A stretch of 64,000 bases of DNA from Saccharospirillum sp. MSK14-1 (GTDB taxonomy: Bacteria > Pseudomonadota > Gammaproteobacteria > Pseudomonadales > Natronospirillaceae): contig NZ_MIES01000033.1 of the NCBI RefSeq assembly GCF_003054965.1, forward strand, positions 1,302,001 to 1,366,000. Direction: 5' to 3'. A program made the translations under genes and the position numbers. Numbering within the stretch: position 1 is the stretch's first letter; the number at the start of each line of letters is the position of its first letter. The notes below the pieces were generated by a model that saw only the letters and a program-made list of their open reading frames with translations, searched no databases and had not been told where the DNA came from. Shown here one piece after another: positions 46,786 to 57,328 of this stretch.

Positions 46786-47847
46786 CTAGGCAACTTGCTG
46801 AGCGGGCAGCTGCTCTGACGGGAAGTTCACCCCCGACCAAAGCTCTTCGACCAGGCTGTCAATGGACGCATGCGGATAGCGCTGCAACCAGCTCACCAAC
46901 GCCGTTGCCACATCCGGGTAATTCACCCAGCGCGGCTCACCCTGTCGCAGAAAGGATTCGATGGCTCCGGTCGATACTTTCGGCATCACCGATCCCAAAT
47001 CCAGTGCTTGCAACGCGGCGGCATTGGACTGCTGTTCCATCTGACCACGCAGTGGTTTGACCAGAATGCGTTTGCTCATCGACAAAGCTTCACTGGCCAA
47101 TTCAAAACCAGCATTGCAGATTACGCTGCCACATTCGGCCAGTGACGCCTGAAAACCATCCCGGCTGAAACCGCGTACCGTTACTTGGCCATATTGGCCG
47201 GGTTCAATGTCGGCGCAATGCATCACAAAGCGGGTCGGAGTGTTGACGTCGTTCAACAGCGCCAACGTCGCGTCACTGTTTTCGAACGGAAGATAAACCA
47301 GTGCTTTATCCAGTGAGCCGGGCTTGGGTGCCTGAGTGGGCTCAATAATCGGCGGCAGAATCGGCGCACCAAAGTGATGCCAGTGCACGCCCAGCCCAAC
47401 AGTGACCGGCGCGAACCAACGCATGATGGCTTCAGACACCACCGAATGACCGGCCTTGGGAATGTCGTGGTTAAACGCGTACTGATGACCGACACCCACG
47501 CAAGGCATGCCCTGACTGCGGGCAGCCCAGGCCACGACCGGCTCAAAGTCGGTCACCACCAAATCGTATTGACTTAGGTCGAGCGAGCGAATGTCGCGCC
47601 ATAAACCGCGCATGGACGTGTCATTCATGGTACGACGCAAATCGATCCGACCATCGCGAGTGGCAAACGTCAGGCCTTTAAACACCTGGAAATCACCAAA
47701 GACTTCCATATCAAAAAAACGGTCGCGCTCACGCCCGGAAAAGACCCAGTCCACATCAACGCCAGCGTGCGCCAGCGCTTCGGCCATCACCCGAGCGCGG
47801 GTGATATGACCATTACCTGTTCCCTGAACACCATAGAGGATTTTCAC
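46786..47847 (-). CDS. MJ1255/VC2487-type glycosyltransferase
   Basis: 353 residues from GTG 47847, preceded by GGAGG at 8-9 bases. The start K-I-L-Y-G-V-Q-G-T-G-N-G-H-I-T-R-A is the nucleotide-sugar transferase loop of the TIGR00661 group; C-terminal half has I-C-N-A-G-F-E-L-A-S-E-A-L and P-L-R-G-Q-M-E-Q-Q-S-N-A, as in MurG-like GT-B enzymes. No helix. The start overlaps the PAP2 stop (GTGA), so the pair is coupled; a role in a lipid-linked glycan is likely. Confidence 0.88.
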   Translation of the reverse strand: MKILYGVQGTGNGHITRARVMAEALAHAGVDVDWVFSGRERDRFFDMEVFGDFQVFKGLTFATRDGRIDLRRTMNDTSMRGLWRDIRSLDLSQYDLVVTDFEPVVAWAARSQGMPCVGVGHQYAFNHDIPKAGHSVVSEAIMRWFAPVTVGLGVHWHHFGAPILPPIIEPTQAPKPGSLDKALVYLPFENSDATLALLNDVNTPTRFVMHCADIEPGQYGQVTVRGFSRDGFQASLAECGSVICNAGFELASEALSMSKRILVKPLRGQMEQQSNAAALQALDLGSVMPKVSTGAIESFLRQGEPRWVNYPDVATALVSWLQRYPHASIDSLVEELWSGVNFPSEQLPAQQVA

Positions 47848-48371
47848 AGTACGAACCCTCCCAGCGCCCAGAAGCCGACCAGCGAACCAAGGGTTGCACC
47901 GACCAGCGTATCTGTCGGGAAATGCACGCCCAGAAAGATGCGTGACATGGCCACACAGCAAGACCAGAACAACAGCGCCGGCACTAGCACCGGTAACTGG
48001 CTCGCCACCAGAACGGTAAACAAAAACGCCGCTGAAGTATGGCCTGAAGGGAAGCTGAATTTGTCAGACGGAATGATAAAGCTGGTAAAGTCGTCGATCG
48101 CTTCTTGCGGTCGGTTGCGACGACAGGTGTTCTTTAACACCCAGTAGATCGCCCGTTCTACCGCAAAGGCCCAGACAGCGACTTTCACTAAAGCCATGCC
48201 GGACTCCGGCTGCGCTAAGCCATAGACGGCAAAGAACAGTAGATAAAGCCAACCATCGGCGGTACGGGAGACCGCACGACTCAAAGCAGTAATACGCTCA
48301 CGGCGACGACGCGCCATGCACCAGTTAAAGGTCAGGGTATCGAGGTGTTGGATGCGCTGCAGCCATTTCAT
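47844..48371 (-). CDS. PAP2-family membrane phosphatase
   Basis: 175 residues from ATG 48371, preceded by GGAGG. The phosphatase motifs are C-R-R-N-R-P, P-S-G-H and S-R-I-F-L-G-V-H-F-P-T-D, with four to five helices. It removes phosphate from a lipid phosphate or pyrophosphate at the inner membrane. Coupling to the glycosyltransferase suggests it acts on the same lipid carrier or glycolipid. Confidence 0.92.
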   Translation of the reverse strand: MKWLQRIQHLDTLTFNWCMARRRRERITALSRAVSRTADGWLYLLFFAVYGLAQPESGMALVKVAVWAFAVERAIYWVLKNTCRRNRPQEAIDDFTSFIIPSDKFSFPSGHTSAAFLFTVLVASQLPVLVPALLFWSCCVAMSRIFLGVHFPTDTLVGATLGSLVGFWALGGFVL

Positions 48372-48482
48372 GAAGAAGCCTCCATCGTCATGGCGTCTAT
48401 TATTCATTCGCCCGTGTCACCTTTCTGACTGTTTGATGAAGTTTTCATGACATCCCCCCGACTGCAGCGGGTGCCCGCACCA

Positions 48483-48920
48483 TCAGGCTGCGGGCGGTTC
48501 GGCCGCCTTAAAGACCGACGTTTCAAACGCCGACTGTAACGCCAGCACTCGCTGACGCAAAGCCCCGCGCGGATAGGCTTTGGCTGGCACCGCGCCCCAA
48601 ACAGGGTTAGGCCAGGCCGCATCCGTGCGTTTACGCACGACATGATGAATATGCAATTGCGGAACCACATTCCCCAGCGCCGCTATATTCATTTTGTCAC
48701 CGTTAAAGGTGTCCATCAGGCGCTCAGCAACAAAGCTGCTTTCCCAGATCAGTTGTTCCTGATCGTCTACATCCAGCTGGTAAATCTCGCTGATATCCTC
48801 GCGCTGAGGTACCAGTATTAACCAAGGGTAGTTGGCGTCTTTCATCAACAGAATACGATTGAGCATCAACTCGCCAATTTCGACGCAATCATTCTGCAAG
48901 CGGTGATCCAGTTCGAACAT
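48483..48920 (-). CDS. HIT-family nucleotide hydrolase/transferase
   Basis: 145 residues. The histidine triad region is Q-L-H-I-H-H-V-V with Gln in the first position, as in one bacterial HIT subfamily; earlier Y-P-W-L-I-L-V-P is typical. Substrate unknown, probably a nucleoside phosphoramidate or dinucleotide. Single gene, divergent from the FemAB-like gene. Confidence 0.9.
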   Translation of the reverse strand: MFELDHRLQNDCVEIGELMLNRILLMKDANYPWLILVPQREDISEIYQLDVDDQEQLIWESSFVAERLMDTFNGDKMNIAALGNVVPQLHIHHVVRKRTDAAWPNPVWGAVPAKAYPRGALRQRVLALQSAFETSVFKAAEPPAA

Positions 48921-49037
48921 CGAGCCCTCCTTTGCCAGCCATTGTACCTCAAAGGCTGCGATGTATAAGTGGCTCGGCTCTGGGTATGCATGCGCTCAAT
49001 CGATATAATGCCTCAGCACTTTCCCAGGAATGGCCTC

Positions 49038-50150
49038 ATGCCCGACGTTCAGTGGCTCACCCAATGGCCTCAACACCTAGGCCAGAACACAGACAACCCC
49101 TTTTGCCAGCCGAGCTTTCTACGCGCTCTGGAAAGCAGTGGCGTGTGCGGTGCAAACGGAGGCTGGTCGCCCCATCATCTGCACTGGCAAGACGAGCAAC
49201 ACGAGCTGGCACTGCCCTGCTACGCCAAAACGCATTCTTGGGGCGAGTATGTTTTTGACTGGTCCTGGGCCCACGCTTATGAGCAACACGGCCTGCCTTA
49301 CTACCCAAAACTGGTGTGTGCCATTCCCTACACCCCGTCGATGGGGCCACGTGCAAGCGCTGAACTGAATGCGCCACTGGTCACCGACCTGGCAAAAGCC
49401 ATGCAACAGGAAACGCTCAGTCAGGACTACAGCGGCTGCCACCTGCTCTTCCCCGACGACGCCACCGCTGATCTCTGGTCCAGCCACAGCGATTGGGTAG
49501 AACGGCGAGATGTTCAGTTCCACTGGCGTAACCAGAACTACCGCGATTTCGACGACTTCCTCGATCGCTTCGCATCGCGCAAACGCAAAAACCTGCGCAA
49601 AGAACGCCGTTCCATTGCCGATCAGGGCCTGGAAATGCACTGCTTTGAAGGTCGGGAAATCGACGCTGTTACCCTGCGTCAGTTCTACGTTTTCTACCAT
49701 GCCACCTACCTCAAGCGCGGCCGTCATGGCTACCTAACACTGGAGTTTTTCGAGCAACTGCTGGCGGATCAGCCAGACTCGCTGGTGCTCTTTATGGCGT
49801 TTCAGGGTGAAGAAGGCGTTGCTGCGGCTCTGTGCTTTCGCGATTCAACCACGCTGTACGGCCGTTACTGGGGCTGCCTGGATGAATTCAATAATCTGCA
49901 TTTTGAATGCTGCTACTACCAAGGCATCGACTATTGCATCCGCCATGGACTGCAACGCTTCGACCCAGGCACTCAAGGGGAACACAAAGTCGCCCGGGGG
50001 TTCGAACCGCGCATTACCCGCTCTTTCCACTGGCTGTCACGACCAGAATTCCAGGAAGCCGTAGAACGCTTTTGTCTGGAAGAAGCGGAGATGGTTGAAC
50101 GCTATCGCGAACAAATGACTGAAGCATTGCCGTTCAAGCAAACCGATTGA
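49038..50150 (+). CDS. FemAB/GNAT-like protein (PF04339, DUF482)
   Basis: 370 residues from ATG 49038 with AGGAA upstream. The GNAT-fold core has A-S-R-K-R-K-N-L-R-K-E-R and the late block D-P-G-T-Q-G-E-H-K-V-A-R-G-F-E-P, both family signatures. It may transfer an aminoacyl or acyl group, perhaps in envelope biosynthesis; the reaction is not known. gloA follows after 43 bp. Confidence 0.88.
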   Translation: MPDVQWLTQWPQHLGQNTDNPFCQPSFLRALESSGVCGANGGWSPHHLHWQDEQHELALPCYAKTHSWGEYVFDWSWAHAYEQHGLPYYPKLVCAIPYTPSMGPRASAELNAPLVTDLAKAMQQETLSQDYSGCHLLFPDDATADLWSSHSDWVERRDVQFHWRNQNYRDFDDFLDRFASRKRKNLRKERRSIADQGLEMHCFEGREIDAVTLRQFYVFYHATYLKRGRHGYLTLEFFEQLLADQPDSLVLFMAFQGEEGVAAALCFRDSTTLYGRYWGCLDEFNNLHFECCYYQGIDYCIRHGLQRFDPGTQGEHKVARGFEPRITRSFHWLSRPEFQEAVERFCLEEAEMVERYREQMTEALPFKQTD

Positions 50151-50193
50151 CTGAAACACACTGAATAAACCGACCGCACGATCTGGAGTTTTT

Positions 50194-50634
50194 ATGCGTT
50201 ATCTACACACCATGGTTCGAGTCAGCGACATCGACGCCTCACTGCGCTTTTTCTGCGATGGCCTAGGCCTGGTCGAAATCAGCCGCAGCGACAACGACAA
50301 AGGCCGCTTCACGCTCATCTTTTTGGCCGCCCCGGAAGACCGCGAACGCGCCTTAGCCGACAAAGCGCCGATGGTGGAGCTGACCTACAACTGGGACCCG
50401 GAAGAATACAGCGGTGGCCGCAACTTCGGCCACCTGGCCTATCGAGTCGACGACATCTACGCCACCTGCGCACATTTGCAGGGAATGGGCATTGCCATTT
50501 TGCGACCGCCACGCGACGGTCATATGGCCTTTGTGCGCAGCCCGGACAACATTTCCATTGAACTGCTGCAAGCTGGCGATGCTCTGCCTGCCGCCGAGCC
50601 CTGGGCTTCCATGTCCAATCAAGGCGAGTGGTAA
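50194..50634 (+). CDS. gloA: Lactoylglutathione lyase (glyoxalase I)
   Basis: 146 residues. Single VOC module pair with the metal ligands His (M-R-Y-L-H-T-M), Glu (V-E-L-T-Y-N-W), His (F-G-H-L-A-Y) and Glu (S-I-E-L-L). The loop before the last Glu reads R-S-P-D-N instead of D-P-D-G. It isomerises the methylglyoxal-glutathione adduct. Confidence 0.92.
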   Translation: MRYLHTMVRVSDIDASLRFFCDGLGLVEISRSDNDKGRFTLIFLAAPEDRERALADKAPMVELTYNWDPEEYSGGRNFGHLAYRVDDIYATCAHLQGMGIAILRPPRDGHMAFVRSPDNISIELLQAGDALPAAEPWASMSNQGEW

Positions 50635-50672
50635 CTCACCACCCAAGCACGGCACAAAGCTGACTACACCTC

Positions 50673-50707
50673 GGCCGCCGTTGGCTCTACAATGGCGGCC
50701 CGTTTTT
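50673..50707 (+). terminator. Intrinsic terminator after gloA
   Basis: GGCCGCC (50673-50679) pairs with GGCGGCC (50694-50700); a G-U and two U-A pairs extend the stem to about 10 bp with an 8-base loop. CGTTTTTG follows. It lies between gloA and proS. Confidence 0.85.
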
Positions 50708-50748
50708 GATTCATACCCAACGACACACAGCCAACAACGAGAATTTTC

Positions 50749-52473
50749 ATGCGCGCAAGCCAGTATTTGATCGCTACCGTCAAGGAAACGCCCGCCGATG
50801 CCGTTATCGCCAGCCATCAATTGATGCTGCGCGCCGGTATGGTGCGCAAACTCGCCTCCGGCCTCTACACCTGGCTGCCGACCGGCCTGAAAGTGCTGCG
50901 TAAAATCGAACGCATTGTGCGCGAAGAAATGGATCGCGCGGGCGCTCAGGAAGTGCTGATGCCCTGCGTGCAACCGGCTGAACTGTGGCAGGAAAGCGGC
51001 CGCTGGGATGACATGGGCGCCTTAATGATGAAAATGCAGGATCGCCACGAGCGCGATTTTGTCTTTGGCCCCACCCATGAAGAAGTCATCACCGACCTGG
51101 TGCGCAACGAACTGACCAGCTACAAACAACTGCCTGCCAATTTCTATCAAGTTCAGACCAAATTTCGCGATGAATTCCGGCCGCGTTTCGGGGTTATGCG
51201 GGCGCGTGAGTTCGTCATGAAAGACGCCTACTCTTTCCACGTCAGCCTCGACTCGCTGCAAACCGAATACGAAAACATGCACCAGGCCTACTGCCGGATT
51301 TTCGATCGCCTGGGACTGAACTACCGCCCTGTATTGGCCGACAGCGGCGCCATTGGCGGCGACAGCTCACATGAATTCCAGGTACTCGCGGAATCGGGTG
51401 AAGATTACATTGCCTACTCTGACAGCAGCGATTACGCCGCCAACATTGAGCGCGCTGAAGCCGTCATGCCCGCCGGTGAGCGAGCCGCGCCCAGCGAAGA
51501 ACTGCGTCAGGTTGATACACCGAACACCAAGACCATCGCGGCGTTGGTCGACGGCTTTAACCTGCCCATCGAGAAAACCATCAAAACCTTGATTGTTGAA
51601 GCTGAAGACGACGTTGAAGGTGGTCTGGTAGCACTGCTGGTGCGAGGCGATCATGAGTTGAATGAAATCAAAGCTGAAAAGTTGTCGCAGGTTAAAGCAC
51701 CGTTAGTCATGGCCAGCGAAGAACGCATTCGTGCCGTCGTTGGTGCTGGTCCTGGCTCCCTCGGCCCACTGAATTTACCGATGCCGATTGTGATCGACCG
51801 CGCTGTCAGCTTAATGAGCGACTTTGGCGCTGGCGCTAACATCGACGACAAACACTGGTTTGGCATCAACTGGGAGCGCGACCTGCCGTTACCCGAGATC
51901 GCCGACCTACGCTCCGTGATTGAGGGCGACCCCAGCCCCGACGGTAATGGCACCTTAAAAATTGCTAAAGGCATTGAAGTCGGCCACATCTTCCAGCTGG
52001 GCGACAAATACGCAAAAGCCCTGAACGCCACCGTTTTGGATGAAAACGGCAAAGCCCAGGTCATGCAAATGGGGTGCTATGGCATTGGTGTCAGCCGAAT
52101 CGTCGCGGCGGCGATCGAACAAAACCATGACGACAACGGCATCATCTGGCCTGACGCCTTAGCGCCTTTCCAGGTCGGTATCGTGCCGTTGAACGCGCAT
52201 AAATCACCGGAGGTCATGGAAGTAGCGGAACAGCTGTATCGTGAACTGAGCGAAGCCGGTATCGAAGTTCTACTGGACGACCGTGACAAGAAAACCAGCC
52301 CGGGTGTGAAGTTTGCCGATATGGAACTGATTGGCGTACCTCACCGCATCGTTGTCAGTGACCGCGGTCTGGCCGAGGGCGAATTGGAATACAAAGCTCG
52401 CCGCAAGGACGAAAAAGAAAGCCTGAAGCTCACCGACGCAGTAGCGTTCTTGCGTGAGCGACTGGGTCGGTAA
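50749..52473 (+). CDS. proS: Prolyl-tRNA synthetase, bacterial type
   Basis: 574 residues. Class II motifs: F-V-F-G-P-T-H-E-E region (motif 2), the editing insertion (about 230-385) between motifs 2 and 3, G-C-Y-G-I-G-V-S-R (motif 3), then the anticodon domain. It charges tRNA-Pro and edits misacylated alanine. Transcribed alone, with a terminator on each side. Confidence 0.98.
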   Translation: MRASQYLIATVKETPADAVIASHQLMLRAGMVRKLASGLYTWLPTGLKVLRKIERIVREEMDRAGAQEVLMPCVQPAELWQESGRWDDMGALMMKMQDRHERDFVFGPTHEEVITDLVRNELTSYKQLPANFYQVQTKFRDEFRPRFGVMRAREFVMKDAYSFHVSLDSLQTEYENMHQAYCRIFDRLGLNYRPVLADSGAIGGDSSHEFQVLAESGEDYIAYSDSSDYAANIERAEAVMPAGERAAPSEELRQVDTPNTKTIAALVDGFNLPIEKTIKTLIVEAEDDVEGGLVALLVRGDHELNEIKAEKLSQVKAPLVMASEERIRAVVGAGPGSLGPLNLPMPIVIDRAVSLMSDFGAGANIDDKHWFGINWERDLPLPEIADLRSVIEGDPSPDGNGTLKIAKGIEVGHIFQLGDKYAKALNATVLDENGKAQVMQMGCYGIGVSRIVAAAIEQNHDDNGIIWPDALAPFQVGIVPLNAHKSPEVMEVAEQLYRELSEAGIEVLLDDRDKKTSPGVKFADMELIGVPHRIVVSDRGLAEGELEYKARRKDEKESLKLTDAVAFLRERLGR

Positions 52474-52493
52474 TTGCCTGCCGACCTGACTAA

Positions 52494-52530
52494 GCGCCAG
52501 TCTGGCTCACTACACGAGCCTGACTGGCGC
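52494..52530 (+). terminator. Long hairpin terminator between proS and a convergent gene
   Basis: GCGCCAGTC (52494-52502) pairs with GACTGGCGC (52522-52530), then after one T-T mismatch GGCTC pairs with GAGCC around ACTACAC. ACCTTTCTAGTCTTTCT follows. It lies 20 bp after proS and 16 bp before the stop of the minus-strand lipoprotein, so may serve both. Confidence 0.82.
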
Positions 52531-52545
52531 ACCTTTCTAGTCTTT

Positions 52546-54486
52546 CTAGTACAAATACACAGCCCCAGAATTCTTCAGCTTATTGTTCTCGTTCTGGTTA
52601 CTATCCAGTCCATTGCTGATACCAGAAAACTCACCACGGTCCTCATAGGGTGCGCCGACGGCCAAGGTGTCTCCGTCGCCGCTTAGCGACAAACTGTGTC
52701 CAAAATAGTCGCCTCCGCCAGAGTTCGAGGCTTTGATATACGACCGTTCAGTCCATTGACCATCAACCGGCTGAAAAACATAGGCGGCACCGGCATATTC
52801 AAAACCAATCCCTCCACCCACCGGTGAACCTCCAATACCATTTGCACGACTGGTCTCGTTTATCGCCGATACCGCCAAACGCTTGCCATCGGAGCTCAAA
52901 CTAATCTGGTGACCAAAATATTGTCGAGTACTCTCGGCAATATTACTGGCTTTAATATAATGACGATGTGCCGAATCCCATGCGATGAGCGGCTGCAACC
53001 AGGAATTCTCGCACGGCACTTGTGTACAATCTTCGGGTAAGTTCCAAACATAGGCGGCACCAACATATTCCCGGCGCTCCGGTTCGTTGTTGAAGCCAGA
53101 TGATGAGAATCGGCTGTCATAACTCGCACCAACAGCCAATGTTCGGCCGTTGGCGCTTAAGCTCACACTGGTTCCAAAGTGCGACTCACCCTGGCCATAT
53201 TTCAATTGTTTAAGACCGTATAAACCGACTCTCCAATCACTGCCCGTTCGCCAAACATCAGCCTCACCTGTCGGCACGTTTTTTCTGAAAAAGATAAAGA
53301 CCTTGCCTAAACTGACCGGAGCAACTTCCTCCGGAGCCCCCACAGCCAAACGACTGCCATCCCCGCTGATGCTGACACTCTTACCAAACAGAGCGCCCTG
53401 ACCGAGGCCCAGTACGTTGGTTCTGCCATCTGGAAATGCAAAGTGAGTTACCCTGGCCTGACGCCAACCAGCCGCTGGCTTTTCGAACACATAGACTTCT
53501 CCGGTTTCATGTTCACCGGTCGCGCCGATCGCTAAACGGTCGCCGTTATCGTTCAGACTGACGCTGGCGCCAAAATGCCCATTGCGGTGAGGATATAAAG
53601 AAATCAGCGGTGAATCCGTTTCTTGCCAGGCGCTGCCATCATACTGGAATAGAAAAACATGACCGGCACTATCCAGCGTGTAATTTGCAGAATAAGCAAC
53701 GTTGCGACCAGGAGCGCCAACTGCGAGCACCCGACCATCCCTACTAAAACTTAATGACGCTCCAAACTCATCATTGGCTTCAGCATCCGGCAATTTCAAA
53801 ACCTGATTCAATGACCAAAAACCATTGCTGTGTCGCCGGTATAAATGCACCAAGCCAAAACGTTGGTCACTTCCAGAACCACCAACAGCCATCCAGTCGC
53901 CGTTTTCACTCAATTCGACAACTCGTCCAAACTCACCGTCTTTAACCGGATCATTCGATTTAAAATAACCAATGCCGTCTAGCATATTGTACCGGTTAAT
54001 AAGTCCAGTCTGAGCGGCTGTTACCATATCGCACCCGTTGATTGCGCTGCACGGCTGCAACATATAGAGCGGTTCTGTTGTCATCGCCGGGTCGTATAAG
54101 GGGACATGCATGTCGTAGGCGGTTTCATACTGCAGTTGACCTGAAGACCAAATCTCTTTGCCTTCACGCATAGCAATTAAATTGTAATAGTCTGCCTGTT
54201 TCTTAGCGGACCACTGGAAATGCAGACGCTTAGGTGAACGGACTTCTACCTCTACACTTTGTATATAATCGTTGCCTGCCTCACCTTCATGAACTTCATC
54301 GACTTCGTCGTCGTTTGGCTTAAACGGGTTTCCAATGAGCCCTATGTCCTGATCATATACACTGCCATTGTCACCCTTGTTCTGCTGCTCACCACTGTCG
54401 GTCGACGGTTGGCAAGCCGCCATAAGGGAAGCTGTCAACAGCATAAAAACACGGCAACAGAGAGATGCTTTCATCCTTAAAATCAT
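52546..54486 (-). CDS. Seven-bladed FG-GAP propeller lipoprotein (paralogue 2)
   Basis: 646 residues. ATG 54486 follows AGGAGG by four bases. Signal peptide with lipobox L-M-A-A-C (Cys about residue 25, then Gln), consistent with outer-membrane sorting. D-I-G-L-I-G-N-P-F, an acidic linker, a small beta domain with the Cys pair P-C-S-A-I-N-G-C, hinge G-I-G-Y-F-K, then seven blades (for example F-G-A-S-L-S-F-S-R-D-G, F-G-H-S-L-S-L-S-G-D-G), ending in G-A-V-Y-L-Y. The layout is the same as paralogues at 6081 and 54619. Function unknown; a ligand-binding surface protein is inference. Confidence 0.9.
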   Translation of the reverse strand: MILRMKASLCCRVFMLLTASLMAACQPSTDSGEQQNKGDNGSVYDQDIGLIGNPFKPNDDEVDEVHEGEAGNDYIQSVEVEVRSPKRLHFQWSAKKQADYYNLIAMREGKEIWSSGQLQYETAYDMHVPLYDPAMTTEPLYMLQPCSAINGCDMVTAAQTGLINRYNMLDGIGYFKSNDPVKDGEFGRVVELSENGDWMAVGGSGSDQRFGLVHLYRRHSNGFWSLNQVLKLPDAEANDEFGASLSFSRDGRVLAVGAPGRNVAYSANYTLDSAGHVFLFQYDGSAWQETDSPLISLYPHRNGHFGASVSLNDNGDRLAIGATGEHETGEVYVFEKPAAGWRQARVTHFAFPDGRTNVLGLGQGALFGKSVSISGDGSRLAVGAPEEVAPVSLGKVFIFFRKNVPTGEADVWRTGSDWRVGLYGLKQLKYGQGESHFGTSVSLSANGRTLAVGASYDSRFSSSGFNNEPERREYVGAAYVWNLPEDCTQVPCENSWLQPLIAWDSAHRHYIKASNIAESTRQYFGHQISLSSDGKRLAVSAINETSRANGIGGSPVGGGIGFEYAGAAYVFQPVDGQWTERSYIKASNSGGGDYFGHSLSLSGDGDTLAVGAPYEDRGEFSGISNGLDSNQNENNKLKNSGAVYLY

Positions 54487-54618
54487 AAGGCCTCCTGGCC
54501 ATTCACCGTTTATCGACGATTAAAAACAACAAACCCGCTTGCGAGTCGCTATTGCCGACAATGGACTTTTATGCCTGCCTCTAAAGGCTGTTACAGAAGG
54601 CAGGCACATAAAGCACTG

Positions 54619-57023
54619 CTAGTAGAGGTAGGCAGCACCAGAATCTTCGCGACGCTCAGACACATCGTTACGACTATCGAATCCACTTCTCATCGTATGA
54701 GCCCCTTTTCGGTCTTCGAAAGGCGCGCCCACTAATAAGGTGCCTTCCGTTTCATCAATGCTACCGAGGACGGCGTTACTTAAACTGACACTGTACCCAA
54801 ACTGATCGTTCTCTCCGGGGTTAGACGCTTTGATGTATTTGATATGAGTCCAGCCATTGCCGTCGGGCAAGTTGCGTTTATACAAATACACCGCACCCGC
54901 TTTGGAGATTTCTTCTGATGAGCTACCAGGCTCGTCGAGTACGCCATAATCGGCACCGTTTTCATAAATGGATGAAATGGCAATCATCTCGCCATCGGGT
55001 CTCATACTCAGCCTAAAACCGAACTGATCCAGTTCAGCAATATTATTTGGAGTCAGGATGGTGTTGTCACTGGCCCACAGATTACATTCACCTAAAGCCC
55101 CATAGTAGAATTTTTCACACAAGTTTTCATTCAGCGTAAATGTAACCACCGCCCCAGAAGCCTTGCCATTACCACTGTAGTCACGAGCCGCTACAGCAAT
55201 GGTTTTTCCATCGTCACTCATAGCAAGCCACTCACCAAACTTAGACTCTACAAATGCACTGTTATTTGGGAATAGACTTATGGCACTTAAGTAGACGGTC
55301 CATTCCATATTTCCCTGATCCCAGTTACCCATTCTATTCTTAGCGAACATGACCACCATGCCATCGCGGTTTGCCCGTGAAGCTCCGACAGCCAGCCTAT
55401 CACCTTCACCACTCAGAGCGACTGCCTGACCAAAGCGGGTTTCTGGTTCTTTATTACGATCACTGAACCGTACAAAACCATCATGGCAGTTTTCCTTTTC
55501 CAGATTGACTTTCAGAACATATACCGAACCAACTGCCTGACCATTTGGGTCAACGGTACTGTCAAATGGCGCGCCTATGGCGATATACCGACCGTCTTTA
55601 TTGAAACTGACGCTATAACCGAATTGTGCCTGCTCGTGGTCTACCATTGCTGAACTGCAACGCCATTCGTAGTAATTCCCGAGATCATTCAGTTCATAGA
55701 TATAAACCATACCCTCGTTTTCTTTCAGACCATCCGTCTGGAACGGCGCACCAACGGCAAGATACTTCCCATCTGAAGAGAAACTGAGCGACCAGCCAAA
55801 CCCCTCGGCTGCACCATCGCTAAGGATGCGATCTTTAGGCCGTAAAATACTTCGGTCTTCCCAGTAGCCATCCTCTGTTCGTGCATAAATATAAACGGCA
55901 CCAGGATAAAGGCCGTCGCTTTCTTCTACTTTTCTGGCGCTAACTGCCATATAACGCCCATTACTGCTGACGTTAACGGACATACCGAAGTGTTGTCCCG
56001 CCACGGGCTGTGTAACATCATAAAATGACTTCATATAGCCCATCCCTTTGAGCATGTGGTCGGGATAGGCAATCAGAGCACTACCAATATCGTCACAAGC
56101 ACCCGCTAAACAACCACTAAGACGATAGACGGCATCTGTCCAGCGGTGATCAAACATCGATATATATTTAGTAAAAGAAAGTTCAGAGCCCGCAGCTATT
56201 TCTTTATTTATCAGTTCACTGTCGCCCAAATTAGCCTGAATACGGTAACTGTCATAATCCGTCGTTTCATCTTTTGCCAATTTCTGCCAATGAAACTGAA
56301 TTTTGTTGGCAGCTTTCAATTGAACTGTAAATCCGGCGGGGTCGTCTTCAATGCAATACGCAAGCGTTGGTCGTATGTTACATAAGGCATCACAGTAAAG
56401 TTGATTTTGGTTTGATGTATCACTGCAGGCGACAATGCACTTGGGTTGATCCGGATTTTCTTCGCATGTTTTGACTGCTTCGCAAAACAGATACCCATTT
56501 TCGGTGTCTTCGCATATTTCATCACAAAACCCATAACCTGCATCGAGATTGGCACAAATATCATCACAGAATTCGAAGCTCTCTCTGTCTTGAGTACAAA
56601 GGTCAGCACAGCCATCAAGACCAAAGTCTGCGTTGCATAAAGCTTCCAAACATTCTGGATCATCATTACCCGGCTCACAGGTTTCTCCACCACCTAGGGT
56701 TGATTGGGATTAACACTGCAGCTTTCATTTTCTTCGGTGTTATCGCAAAACGAATACGAAGGGTCTATATCGCATGCTAAATCGCAGAATGGTTTATCGG
56801 CATCCTCTCTACAGCTGTCGAGGCATTGACTCTGCTCCGGGTTTTCCATGCAAGCGCGATAGAAAGGATTATCAATTAACCCAATGTCCGGAACGTCAAT
56901 TCTATTAGCGTTGGGTGACTCGGATTGTTCCGGGTCGTTGGGTTGGCTACAGGCGGCCAACACGATCGCCAACATGAGTCCCATTACTAGGCGTAAAAAA
57001 GATTCCATTCGTTTTGCAGACAT
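54619..57023 (-). pseudogene. Cys-rich FG-GAP propeller lipoprotein (paralogue 3), frameshifted
   Basis: Two pieces. The first, from ATG 57023, has lipobox V-L-A-A-C, D-I-G-L-I-D-N-P-F and Cys repeats, and stops at TAG 56696-56694 after N-P-N-Q-P. The second is open in the -1 frame from just after, continues the Cys repeats (F-C-D-D-I-C, F-C-D-E-I-C), then the Cys-pair domain, hinge G-M-G-Y-M-K, seven blades and G-A-A-Y-L-Y. One extra C in the CCC run at 56697-56699 restores a single chain of about 800 residues. So either a real one-base deletion or an assembly error. If real, the large piece would lack any export signal. Confidence 0.85.
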
Positions 57024-57328
57024 AATCTCACCCAACCTTTATAGGTGTTACTGAAGTAATCTGATTATCTCTACCGGCCGTTTGAAAAATCGTTTTAATA
57101 AGAGCGGTAATTTGCCTATTTTTGGGCAAATCGTTGGAGAAACCCTAAATAAATGACACTTTCTTGACCCTATACTGAAAACCACTGCTCCAAAGGCATT
57201 TTCGAACTTCATTAAAAACAACCGTCTTTAAGCCGACACCCGGTTTGCTGACCGACACACCCTTGACTATTCTGATCCAGACCCAACGGCTGTTGTTATC
57301 ACACTATCCACTTGGAGGACGCACGCCG
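57024..57328. other. Non-coding gap between divergent genes, 305 bp
   Basis: No supported gene. It should carry the promoters of the minus-strand lipoprotein gene and of the CBS gene; I could not pick a clear -35/-10 pair. AT-rich between about 57070 and 57190. Confidence 0.5.

Noticed and set aside
56690-56705. Programmed -1 frameshift in the third lipoprotein gene
   Set aside because: No X-XXY-YYZ slippery heptamer in the right frame and no internal Shine-Dalgarno; a simple base loss explains it better.
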